43,558 nt of DNA from an uncultured Bacteroides sp. GTDB taxonomy: Bacteria; Bacteroidota; Bacteroidia; Bacteroidales; Bacteroidaceae. The DNA lies in contig USPQ01000016.1 of assembly GCA_900556625.1 (NCBI GenBank), forward strand, positions 1 through 43,558. The letters run 5' to 3'. Shown here piece after piece: positions 32,101 to 40,127 of the stretch. The translations under genes and the position numbers were made by a program. Positions within the stretch are counted from its first letter, which is position 1; every line of letters begins with the position of its first letter. A model generated the notes under the pieces. It made no database searches. It had not been told where the DNA came from and saw only the letters and a list, made by a program, of their open reading frames with translations.

Positions 32101-32695
32101 AGACATTCCATATATCTTCCAACGTTTTTATCAATCCCCCCGTTCGGGAAATAAGGAAGGTACAGGTATCGGGCTTTACTTGGTGAAGACCTATACGGAA
32201 CTGCACGGCGGACATATCAACGGAGTTACCTCCAAAGAGAATCAAGGTACAAGCATAGGACTAAGTATTCCCATTACCGCCATTGAAGAAGAAGGAATTA
32301 CCCCTAGTCATCAAACCAAAAAATCGCTGGAGTCATTGCCTGTGCTCAAACCCATCGAAGCTGAATCACAAGATGAGAAGTTCTTGTCAAATATCATCCG
32401 CCTGATTGAGGACCATCTTTCCGATGCAGACCTGAACGTGAATGCCCTATGCGAATTGTCCGGCTTCAGCAACAAACAGATCTACCGGAAGATTAAACAA
32501 CTGACCGGAATGTCTCCTGTGGAATATATCAAATCGATCAGAATGAAAAAGGCGGCAATGTTACTGCAACAAAAGAAATTCACCATTGCCGAAGTAATGT
32601 ATATGGTAGGTTTTTCCAATCACTCTTATTTCTCCAAATGTTTCCAATCGGAATTCGGAAAAACACCCCGTCAATACTTAAATGAAGAGCTGTAG
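29171..32695 (+). CDS. HTCS-like membrane regulator lacking the phosphoacceptor histidine and the receiver domain
   Basis: 1174 residues from the ATG at 29171, which gives the signal peptide LRIKLILLLICIFCIHRDVYG. The periplasmic sensor has about 13 beta-propeller (Reg_prop) repeats of the type GMIWIGSNKGLFSYDG, then a Y_Y_Y domain (KFVYRLGGMDKEWNFL) and one TM helix (AKIIYCLLLLSLVAWTINFF). The dimerisation/phosphoacceptor box reads FFTNLSNELKTPLSRI: Asn825 (codon 31643-31645) stands where HTCSs have His. The HATPase domain looks intact (LDNLLSNAVKYTPDSG; VSDTGTGIPQQDIPYIFQRF; GTGIGLYLVK). After a linker of only about 40 residues comes the AraC-type HTH domain (ALCELSGFSNKQIYRKIKQLTG; EVMYMVGFSNHSYFSKCFQ). 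The roughly 120-residue receiver domain normally found between them is absent. Its position implies control of the galactan genes downstream. Confidence 0.9.
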   Translation: MYLRIKLILLLICIFCIHRDVYGQKVNYQQFENIYLGTEASVISCFLQDSEGMIWIGSNKGLFSYDGYSTQQHFTYGELTNTCIYCGIIIDNTYLYLGTDNGILVYNYRTDRYEQPEVDFPTDVRTMALRDRILWIGSLNGLYTYQLENRKLTRFDSKHSGLSHNTIYSIIHTKEKQTYVGTYNGLCRYIAESGKFEDIFLPVTHGISNLFVNSLLEDTVRQCIWIGMEGYLLQYTPETEKMVAIEVFHNNSIKSLALDGNGNLLAGTDNGLYVYQNNEEPLQHIIHDSRNIQSLTNNIIWNIFSDQEHNIWLGTDYGISLSRYNSALQFVPISQITGTGDGNQFYSLFRDSKGMYWFGGTNGLLRFIHPTGNRHEAVWYRMGDKAHPLSHNRIRHIYEDKEQQLWIATDGSINRYDYTTQEFVHYNIIDSTGTYNTNWAYYIFEDDSGNLWIATCLGGIFVVDKHKLMQSKVGQYVAEYNYSIHNGLSGMFINQIMPDKEGNVWVLLYNSKGLDKINPRTKQVTKLFSDELSGEKSPNYLLCDAEGMLWVGFHGGVMRINPKDSSRQSISFGNFNNNEILSMTSVKDHIWVSTTNGLWIINRETMDARQQNMTDKRFTSLLFDSKDGNVYLGGADGFAISCPEIQAMNRPERPILLTALYINNQLMDPRIANIPNIRYTNAIELKYNQNNLAFELSDLPYSLEEKNKFVYRLGGMDKEWNFLPSNTNRITYSNLSYGDYQLSISKVEKNGVPSEHPYILDIKILPPWYYTLWAKIIYCLLLLSLVAWTINFFRVKNRLKMERLEKEKILEQSRQKMAFFTNLSNELKTPLSRIIAPVSQLLPATETEHEKQTLEEVQRNAMKINSLIHQVLNFNRIEGNADSLLILSRIELVSFSRSLFSVYEENSRLTFHFEANKAKIYADMDAIKLGVILDNLLSNAVKYTPDSGSVRCSLFYSQETGQLDICVSDTGTGIPQQDIPYIFQRFYQSPRSGNKEGTGIGLYLVKTYTELHGGHINGVTSKENQGTSIGLSIPITAIEEEGITPSHQTKKSLESLPVLKPIEAESQDEKFLSNIIRLIEDHLSDADLNVNALCELSGFSNKQIYRKIKQLTGMSPVEYIKSIRMKKAAMLLQQKKFTIAEVMYMVGFSNHSYFSKCFQSEFGKTPRQYLNEEL

Positions 32696-32714
32696 GGGCA
32701 TTCTAAAGCATTTC

Positions 32715-32742
32715 GTCCTATTTTTATCCTTATATGTCCAAT
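32715..32742 (+). promoter_or_regulatory. putative regulator half-sites (direct repeat GTCCWAT, 21 bp apart)
   Basis: GTCCTAT (32715-32721) and GTCCAAT (32736-32742) are direct repeats two helical turns apart, with another TCC at 32727 between them on the same phase. They end just upstream of the -33 element of the PUL promoter, where an AraC-type activator would bind. Short, so chance is possible. Confidence 0.35.
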
Positions 32743-32748
32743 CTGTGC

Positions 32749-32779
32749 TTTCACCTGATTTACCAATAATTTACCTTTG
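32749..32779 (+). promoter_or_regulatory. promoter of the galactan utilisation operon
   Basis: TTTC (32749-32752), 19 nt, then TACCTTTG (32772-32779). The spacing and both elements are the same as in the men promoter. The start codon of the GH147-like gene lies 31 nt downstream of the -7 element. Confidence 0.65.
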
Positions 32780-32810
32780 TCACTATCAATGAACCGATAA
32801 ATTTGATAGC

Positions 32811-35420
32811 ATGAAAAGACTATTTATTCTTACCTCCATTTGTTTATTATTCGCCTTTGTCAATATACAAGGGAAATCATCTTCTACACCTTTTATATAT
32901 ATAGACGGAAACGGAGTGATACGTTGGAGTGACACCCGCCAGGAAGCCTCTTTCTTCGGTGTGAACTACACACTCCCCTTTGCCCATGCCTATCGTGCCT
33001 TAGGTTATCTGGGACTTGATCGTAAAGCTGCTATAGATAAAGACGTATATCATATCACCCGTTTGGGATTGAACGCTTACCGTATCCACCTTTGGGATGT
33101 CGAACTCACAGACGAGCAAGGAAATCTCCTTGAAAACGAGCATCTCGACCTGATGGACTATCTGATTGCCAAACTCAAGGAACGGAACATTCATATTGTT
33201 ATCACCGCCCAAACCAATTTCGGAAACGGTTACCCGGAACGGAACATTCAGACCGGTGGTTTCTCTTATAAATATGATAAATGCGACGTGCACTCTCACC
33301 CGGAAGCCATTACCGCACAAGAGACCTATCTCCACAACCTAGTGAAACATATCAATCCTTATACCGGAATAGCCTATAAGGACGATCCTTCCATAGTGGG
33401 ATTTGAAATCAATAACGAACCTTGCCACTCCGGTACGAAGGAAGAGGTAAAGGCATATATCAACCGAATGTTGGAAGCGATTCATAGAACCGGGAACCGT
33501 AAACCTGTCTTCTATAATGTAAGCCACAACGAATATGTGGTAGAAGCATACTATGAGACTGCCATTCAAGGCACTACTTATCAATGGTATCCTATCGGAC
33601 TGGTATCCGGACAAACGCAACAAGGAAATTTTCTTCCCTATATAGACCGCTATGATATTTCTTTTGCCGATAAGGTGAAAGGATTTCACAAGAAGGCACG
33701 CCTGATTTACGAATTCGACCCGGCAGATATTATGTATTCCTATATGTATCCGGCTATGGCACGTACTTTCCGTATGGCAGGATTTCAATGGGTTACGCAG
33801 TTCGCATACGACCCGATGGACATTGCATACGCCAATACGGAATACCAGACTCATTTTCTGAATCTTGCCTATACACCACACAAAGCAATCAGCATGAAAA
33901 TTGCTGCCGAAGCGGCACGCAATCTGAGAAGAGGAGAATCATACGGTAGTTATCCTCAAGATACACTGTTTGGTGACGGATTCCGTGTCAGCTATACGGA
34001 GAATTTAAGCGAGCTGAATAATGGAAGGAAATACTATTATTCCAACAATACCCACAGCCTGCCCCAAAATGCTTCACAGCTTATGTCCATTGCCGGTTGC
34101 GGCAGTTCTCCCGTCGTACATTACGAAGGAACCGGTGCATATTTTATTGACTGTCTGGAAGCAGGAGTATGGAGGCTGGAAGTAATGCCGGATGCAGTGA
34201 CAGTCAGCGATCCGTTTGCCAAACCGTCACTTGCCAAAGAGGTAGTCAGCATTATCTATGGTTGTTGGGATATGGCTCTTCAAATTCCCGATTTAGGAGA
34301 ATCATTCACTCTTACCGCACTCAATAAAGAAAACCAACGGAAAGAAGAGACTGTAAAAGACGGAGTTATCCGTAATCTTCAACCGGGTGTTTACTTGTTG
34401 AAACGCAAGAACTGCACACCGAAGCAGAATTGGACAACAGATTCCCGGTGGAATTCCATTCGTCTCGGAGAGTTTGCAGCCCCTTCCCCGCATACGACAG
34501 ATTACAAAGTCATCCACAATCCTGCACAAGTCACCGAAGCAGACAGAGATTTAACAATTCTTGCACAAGTGGTTGGAAACACTTCTCCGGACTCCGTGAT
34601 TATCTACACAGACAAAGTGTCTTTCTGGAATGATCATAATCCATCTATCAAGATGAAACGTATAAGCGGCTATAGCTATCAAGCTACAATTCCTGCCGCA
34701 GAACTACAAGAAGGTTGTTTTAAGTATAACATTATTGTCTGTCGGGGCGACAGTACCCGTACTTATCCTGCCGGAAATTCCGTAAAGGGATTTTCTTCTG
34801 GAATAAAAGGAAATCCGTTGGATTGGGATTACATTGCCGATTCATATTGGACTACCCGTATTGTCGCTCCCGACAGTCCAATACAATTATTGAGCGTGAC
34901 AGACACACATAGTGGCATAGAAGCCTATACGCTTCCCGAATGGAACGACCTGAAACGTACCTTAATCGATTTTTCTCCGATTGAAAAGCCATTACTCCGT
35001 TTCGCCTTCACATCCAAAGGAGAGAAAACACAGCACTTCCTGCGCAAATCCATTCAAGACGTGCTAAAAGAAAGAAAAGGAAAATTAAAGAGTTGCACCA
35101 CTCTTTGCATCCGTGTCAACCGCCATAAGAATCTCCCTGAAGGATTCTATGCAGGATTCATCACTTCAGACGGATATACATACAAAACAATTTGCAGTAC
35201 CCCTTCACCGGAAGGAATCATACGTATCCCTTTGAAAAAGTTGCATCAAGCGGACACGGCATTACTTCCGATAGCTTATCCGACTTTTCTGAAACAATAT
35301 TTCCATCCGGAAACAGACATACCTTTCCAAATGGAGAAGGCAGAGAAACTGGAATTGTCTCTATTAGGAAAAGACAAGACAGAATCCATCATCGAGCTAG
35401 GGGAAATCTGGCTGGAATAA
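32811..35420 (+). CDS. GH147-like beta-galactosidase (clan GH-A) of the galactan locus
   Basis: 869 residues with a Sec signal peptide (MKRLFILTSICLLFAFVNIQG), so periplasmic or secreted. An N-terminal TIM barrel (about 30-380) carries a GH-A acid/base motif GFEINNEP (Glu203) and a probable nucleophile in ARLIYEFDP (Glu301). About 480 further residues look like beta-sandwich modules, with a segment VIHNPAQVTEADRDLTILAQV and an ending GEIWLE. From memory, a protein of this type and position (BACOVA_05493 in a B. ovatus galactan locus) founded family GH147, a beta-galactosidase active on pectic galactan. Its place between the regulator and susC and ahead of a GH53 gene fits that role. GH-A membership is well supported; GH147 is an inference without a search. 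It is the first gene after the PUL promoter. Confidence 0.75.
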   Translation: MKRLFILTSICLLFAFVNIQGKSSSTPFIYIDGNGVIRWSDTRQEASFFGVNYTLPFAHAYRALGYLGLDRKAAIDKDVYHITRLGLNAYRIHLWDVELTDEQGNLLENEHLDLMDYLIAKLKERNIHIVITAQTNFGNGYPERNIQTGGFSYKYDKCDVHSHPEAITAQETYLHNLVKHINPYTGIAYKDDPSIVGFEINNEPCHSGTKEEVKAYINRMLEAIHRTGNRKPVFYNVSHNEYVVEAYYETAIQGTTYQWYPIGLVSGQTQQGNFLPYIDRYDISFADKVKGFHKKARLIYEFDPADIMYSYMYPAMARTFRMAGFQWVTQFAYDPMDIAYANTEYQTHFLNLAYTPHKAISMKIAAEAARNLRRGESYGSYPQDTLFGDGFRVSYTENLSELNNGRKYYYSNNTHSLPQNASQLMSIAGCGSSPVVHYEGTGAYFIDCLEAGVWRLEVMPDAVTVSDPFAKPSLAKEVVSIIYGCWDMALQIPDLGESFTLTALNKENQRKEETVKDGVIRNLQPGVYLLKRKNCTPKQNWTTDSRWNSIRLGEFAAPSPHTTDYKVIHNPAQVTEADRDLTILAQVVGNTSPDSVIIYTDKVSFWNDHNPSIKMKRISGYSYQATIPAAELQEGCFKYNIIVCRGDSTRTYPAGNSVKGFSSGIKGNPLDWDYIADSYWTTRIVAPDSPIQLLSVTDTHSGIEAYTLPEWNDLKRTLIDFSPIEKPLLRFAFTSKGEKTQHFLRKSIQDVLKERKGKLKSCTTLCIRVNRHKNLPEGFYAGFITSDGYTYKTICSTPSPEGIIRIPLKKLHQADTALLPIAYPTFLKQYFHPETDIPFQMEKAEKLELSLLGKDKTESIIELGEIWLE

Positions 35421-35501
35421 ATAAAGTAATTCTATACTCGGTCCAGAACCTGATCTAAAAGTAAATATAATAACAAATCTATTATCAATAACACAGTAAT
35501 T

Positions 35502-38477
35502 ATGAACAGTAACATCTTAAATCTACGCCATCTGACTGTACTACTCATGTTGTGTACAGCCTTTTTAGGAGGCACGATTTCGGTCTTCGCACAGCAAGGA
35601 GGCAAACGAATCACCGGACAAGTGATTGATGAAAACAAAGAACCTATGATTGGAGTAAGTATTCTCATTGTAGGTACCTCTACCGGAACGGTTACCGACT
35701 TCGACGGTAATTATACGCTGAATGTGCCGCAAGGCAATAAAGAACTTCAATTTTCTTACATCGGATACGAAACTAAGATTGTAGCCATCCCAACAAGCAG
35801 CGCTACACTGAACGTTCAGATGAAAAGCGACTCACAAGTCTTGAGCGATGTCGTTGTCATCGGATATGGTACGCAACGTAAAAGCGACCTTACCGGGTCG
35901 GTTACAAACGTCAGCAGCAAAGACTTCAATATGGGGTTGGTCAGCTCTCCCGAACAACTGATAAACGGTAAAATATCCGGTGTGCAAATCATGTCCAACA
36001 GTGGTTCTCCTACTTCGGGAAGTACAATCCGTGTTCGTGGCGGTGCTTCACTGAATGCCAGCAACGACCCTTTGATTGTATTGGATGGTGTTCCTTTGGA
36101 ACAGGGAGGTATCAGTGGTAACGACGGCAATTTCCTTAGCCTCATCAACCCGAACGATATTGAGAGCATGACCATTCTGAAAGACGCATCCTCCACAGCT
36201 ATCTATGGTTCGCGTGCATCCAACGGGGTTATCTTGATCACTACCAAGAAAGGAAGTTCGGACAAACTGAAGTTTACTTTCAGCACGACTAACTCCGTAC
36301 AGACACGTACCAAACTGGCGGATATGATGAGCTATGACGAATTCGTAAATACCATCCAAAGCAAAGGTACCGATGCGCAACAGGCATTACTCGGCACCGC
36401 ACATACAGATTGGAACGATGAAATCTATCAAAACGCATTCGGTACGGACAATAATCTGAGCGTTGCCGGAAAGATAGCCAAAAACCTGCCGTTCCGTGCA
36501 TCCGTTGGTTATTACAACCAAAGCGGGTTATTACGCACGGACAATGCAGAACGTTATACGGGAAGCATCACGCTAAATCCGTCTTTCTTCAAAGACCACT
36601 TGAAACTGAATATCAATGCCAAAGGGTCTATCAACAAAAATACATTCGCCAATACCGGAGCTATCTGGGCAGCGGCAACCATGAATCCTACCATTCCCGT
36701 ATATTCAGGAGCAGACAATTTCGGCGGATATACGGAAGCTATCGATAACACCGGAGCTCCCGTGAACGGAGCGGTCATGAATCCGGTCGGACTTCTCAAA
36801 ATGAATGATTCTCACAGTACGGTGAAACGTTTCATCGGAAATATCGATGCAGACTACCGGCTGCATTTCTTTCCCGATCTGAAGTTGCACGCTACATTGG
36901 GTTATGACTATGCACAAGGTAAAGGAAGTGTATATGTCCCGGCTGAGGCGGCACAAAACTATACAACTTCCGGTTTGGACTATACTTACGGACCGCAGAA
37001 AAAGGTAAACCGTTTGCTTACCTTATATGCCAACTACAATAAACTGGTAGAATCCATCAAGAGTAGTTTTGATGTAACAGCCGGTTACGACTATCAATAT
37101 TGGAAATCCACTACCCCGCTCTACTATGAGACAAATACACTCGGAGAAATTCAAAAAACATCCAAAGCTACCGATGACCGTCATGTGCTGTTATCTTATT
37201 ACGGTCGTCTGAACTATTCGTTCGACTCACGTTATATGTTGACGACAACCGTACGCCGGGATGCCACTTCGCGTTTCGCAAAAAATGTACGCTGGGGTAC
37301 TTTCCCTTCAGTAGCTCTCGGATGGAGAATGACGGAAGAGTCTTTCCTGAAAGATAACAAGATATTAAGTACATTGAAACTCCGTGCAAGCTACGGCGTG
37401 ACAGGGCAGCAGGACGGTATCGGTAATTATAATTACCTACCTGTCTACAATATCAGCCAAAGCGGTGCATCCTCCCTGATTGGAGGTAACCCGATCCACA
37501 CGTATCGTCCGGAGGCTTACGTACCCGACCTGAAGTGGGAAACGACTACTTCATGGAATGCCGGATTCGATTTCGGTTTTCTGCAAGACCGCATCACCGG
37601 TAGCTTTGACTATTATACCCGCCAGACCAAAGACTTGATTGCAACCGTACCGGCTGCAGCAGGTACTACTTTCGACCGCAATATCACCACAAACGTAGGC
37701 AATGTAGACAGCGAAGGCATTGAGTTCAGTATCAACGCTACTCCGATACAAACAAAAGACTGGAATTGGGATTTGAGTTTCAACATGACTTGGCAAAAGA
37801 TGAAGGTGAAAAACCTTTCACTCGCAGCCGGTACTCAAGCTACCAACACTTCCGTAGGGCCGTACATCGACAGCTATCAATTGCAAGTATTAAGTGAAGG
37901 ATACGCACCTTATATGTTTTACGTTTACCATCAGCTATATGACGAAAAGACAGGCAAACCGGTAGAAGGCGCATACGTAGACCTCGACGGAAACGGGGAA
38001 ATCAACACCAATGATTTATATCGCTATCATTCTCCGGCACCGGATTACATTCTCGGTTTCAGCACTTCACTGCGTTATAAGAAATGGACGTTAAGCACCA
38101 GTCTGCGTGCCAATATCGGCAACTACGTTTACAATGCCATGGCAATGAATGCCGGAGCTTGGGAGACGGTCAGCTATAACTCTTATCAATTGAATAATCT
38201 TTCCAGAAGTTATCTGAAAACCGGATTTAAATCACGTCAGTATCTATCCGATTATTATGTAGAGAATGCTTCTTTCTTAAAGATGGATAACCTGTCATTG
38301 GGATACAACTTCGGAGAAATTTATAAAGGATGTAGCCTGAATGTCAGTGCAATGGTTCAGAATGTATTCTGCATCACCAAATACAGTGGTGTGGATCCGG
38401 AAGTTCCCAACGGAGTGGATAACTCATTCTACCCCCGTCCGCGTACATTCTCCCTAAATATCGGTCTTAACTTCTAA
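35502..38477 (+). CDS. SusC-like TonB-dependent outer-membrane transporter
   Basis: 991 residues. The signal sequence is followed by a carboxypeptidase-regulatory-like domain (ITGQVIDENKEPMIGVSILI; GTVTDFDGNYTLNV; QFSYIGYETK). Then come the plug domain (LSDVVVIGYGTQRKSDLTGSV; IRVRGGASLNASNDPLIVLDGVPL; IYGSRASNGVILITTKKG) and a 22-strand-type barrel ending RPRTFSLNIGLNF, with the terminal Phe expected of outer-membrane proteins. It should import galacto-oligosaccharides together with the SusD protein encoded 19 nt downstream. It follows the GH147-like gene by 81 nt with no obvious promoter or terminator between. Confidence 0.95.
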   Translation: MNSNILNLRHLTVLLMLCTAFLGGTISVFAQQGGKRITGQVIDENKEPMIGVSILIVGTSTGTVTDFDGNYTLNVPQGNKELQFSYIGYETKIVAIPTSSATLNVQMKSDSQVLSDVVVIGYGTQRKSDLTGSVTNVSSKDFNMGLVSSPEQLINGKISGVQIMSNSGSPTSGSTIRVRGGASLNASNDPLIVLDGVPLEQGGISGNDGNFLSLINPNDIESMTILKDASSTAIYGSRASNGVILITTKKGSSDKLKFTFSTTNSVQTRTKLADMMSYDEFVNTIQSKGTDAQQALLGTAHTDWNDEIYQNAFGTDNNLSVAGKIAKNLPFRASVGYYNQSGLLRTDNAERYTGSITLNPSFFKDHLKLNINAKGSINKNTFANTGAIWAAATMNPTIPVYSGADNFGGYTEAIDNTGAPVNGAVMNPVGLLKMNDSHSTVKRFIGNIDADYRLHFFPDLKLHATLGYDYAQGKGSVYVPAEAAQNYTTSGLDYTYGPQKKVNRLLTLYANYNKLVESIKSSFDVTAGYDYQYWKSTTPLYYETNTLGEIQKTSKATDDRHVLLSYYGRLNYSFDSRYMLTTTVRRDATSRFAKNVRWGTFPSVALGWRMTEESFLKDNKILSTLKLRASYGVTGQQDGIGNYNYLPVYNISQSGASSLIGGNPIHTYRPEAYVPDLKWETTTSWNAGFDFGFLQDRITGSFDYYTRQTKDLIATVPAAAGTTFDRNITTNVGNVDSEGIEFSINATPIQTKDWNWDLSFNMTWQKMKVKNLSLAAGTQATNTSVGPYIDSYQLQVLSEGYAPYMFYVYHQLYDEKTGKPVEGAYVDLDGNGEINTNDLYRYHSPAPDYILGFSTSLRYKKWTLSTSLRANIGNYVYNAMAMNAGAWETVSYNSYQLNNLSRSYLKTGFKSRQYLSDYYVENASFLKMDNLSLGYNFGEIYKGCSLNVSAMVQNVFCITKYSGVDPEVPNGVDNSFYPRPRTFSLNIGLNF

Positions 38478-38496
38478 TTATCAAAAACATCCAATC

Positions 38497-40104
38497 ATGA
38501 AAAAGATATTTTATATAGCCTTTTACTTTTGCAGCACGTTGCTGTTCACTTCCTGTATAGGCGACTTGGATCAATATCCACACGTAGACGAAACTTCGTC
38601 GTCCATTTACACCAGTGCGGAAAACTACAAGTCTGTCTTGGGGAAAATATATACTTCCATGGTAACTACCGGTCAGGAAAAAAACGGTAACGAAGATTTG
38701 AGTAGTAACAGTGGTCAGGATTATATGCGTTGCTATTTCAATTTGCAGGAATGCGGTACGGACGAAGTAGCATCTACTTGGCTATCCGGTGACAATGTAA
38801 CGGGACTGACTTATTTAAGTTGGGACGCCAACGACCCTTGGGTATCGGACATGTATTATCGTATCTACTACAACATCGCTTTATGTAACGAATTCCTACG
38901 CAACGCAACGGATGATAAAATCGGCTCTTTCTCCGCCGATGACCAAAAGCAAATACGTACTTACCGTGCGGAAGCCCGCTTCATGCGTGCTTTGTTCTAC
39001 TATCACGCACTCGACCTCTTCCGCAATATTCCGTTCGTAACGGAAAATGATCCTTTGGTCGGTTATCTACCTCCCCGCTATACAGGAGCGCAGATTTTCA
39101 ATTACATCGAAAGCGAACTGAATGCAATCACAAATACAAGTGATACGAATAATTGTTTGTCTGCTAACGGAAGTGATATGTACGGTCGGGCAACATTAGG
39201 AGCGGCATATACGTTGCAGGCAAAACTGTATCTGAATGCGAAAGTTTATACCAACACCGACAATCAGGAAATGTATACGAAGTGTATTACAGCCTGCAAG
39301 AATGTGATAGCACAAGGGTATTCATTGGAAAGCGATTATGCGAAATTATTCAATGCAGACAACCATCTCCGTACCAATGAAATAATCTTCACCCTTCCGG
39401 TGGATGCAACGAATACCGTATCATGGGGGTCTTCTACTTATATCGTTTGCGGGGCAGTAAGTAATACATCCGAATTACAGAAACCGGAGGATTATGGTGT
39501 AAAGAGTGGTTGGGGAATGTTCCGGGTACGAGGCAATATTCCTGAATTATTCACAGGATATGAAAATACTGATAAACGATATATGTTTTTCACCACCGGA
39601 CAAAGTCAGGACGTAGAGATTATAGACGACCAGACGAATGGATACTTTGTAGAAAAATGGACGAACCTGACCGACTCGAAAGAAACGGCCTCCAATACAG
39701 CTGATGGCGGAGTAAATACAGACTATCCCTTATTCCGCTTGGCGGATGTTTATCTGATGATAGCGGAAGCTTTCAAAAGAGGCGGAACGGGAATTGACGC
39801 TACTACTGTAGTAGGATATATCAATGATCTACAACAACGGGCATACGGTGATAATAGTAACAATAAGACAGAAGATGAAATTACCTTATCTTTCATCCTA
39901 GACGAACGCGCCCGCGAATTATACTGGGAAGGATACCGACGCACGGACCTGATACGTTACAGTCTGTTCACCTCAAACGATTACAAATGGCAATGGAAAG
40001 GTGGAGTCAAAGAAGGTACAGGAGTAAACGATAGATATAACATTTACCCAATACCAACAACTGAGTTGACTGCCAATCCGAATTTATACAATGAAAACTA
40101 TTAA
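38497..40104 (+). CDS. SusD-like glycan-binding surface lipoprotein (RagB/SusD family)
   Basis: 535 residues. Lipoprotein signal YFCSTLLFTSC (Cys20) followed by IGDLDQYPHVD, a typical SusD opening. TPR-like helices hold MYYRIYYNIALCNEFLRNA and YRAEARFMRALFYYHALDLFRNIPFV, and the C-terminal half has FILDERARELYWEGYRRTDLIRY and IYPIPTTELTANPNLYNENY. All of these are family hallmarks. It acts as the lid over the SusC barrel and captures galactan fragments on the cell surface. It sits 19 nt after susC and 23 nt before the surface glycan-binding protein gene. Confidence 0.95.
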   Translation: MKKIFYIAFYFCSTLLFTSCIGDLDQYPHVDETSSSIYTSAENYKSVLGKIYTSMVTTGQEKNGNEDLSSNSGQDYMRCYFNLQECGTDEVASTWLSGDNVTGLTYLSWDANDPWVSDMYYRIYYNIALCNEFLRNATDDKIGSFSADDQKQIRTYRAEARFMRALFYYHALDLFRNIPFVTENDPLVGYLPPRYTGAQIFNYIESELNAITNTSDTNNCLSANGSDMYGRATLGAAYTLQAKLYLNAKVYTNTDNQEMYTKCITACKNVIAQGYSLESDYAKLFNADNHLRTNEIIFTLPVDATNTVSWGSSTYIVCGAVSNTSELQKPEDYGVKSGWGMFRVRGNIPELFTGYENTDKRYMFFTTGQSQDVEIIDDQTNGYFVEKWTNLTDSKETASNTADGGVNTDYPLFRLADVYLMIAEAFKRGGTGIDATTVVGYINDLQQRAYGDNSNNKTEDEITLSFILDERARELYWEGYRRTDLIRYSLFTSNDYKWQWKGGVKEGTGVNDRYNIYPIPTTELTANPNLYNENY

Positions 40105-40127
40105 TCACGCTTATACGTATCAACGAT

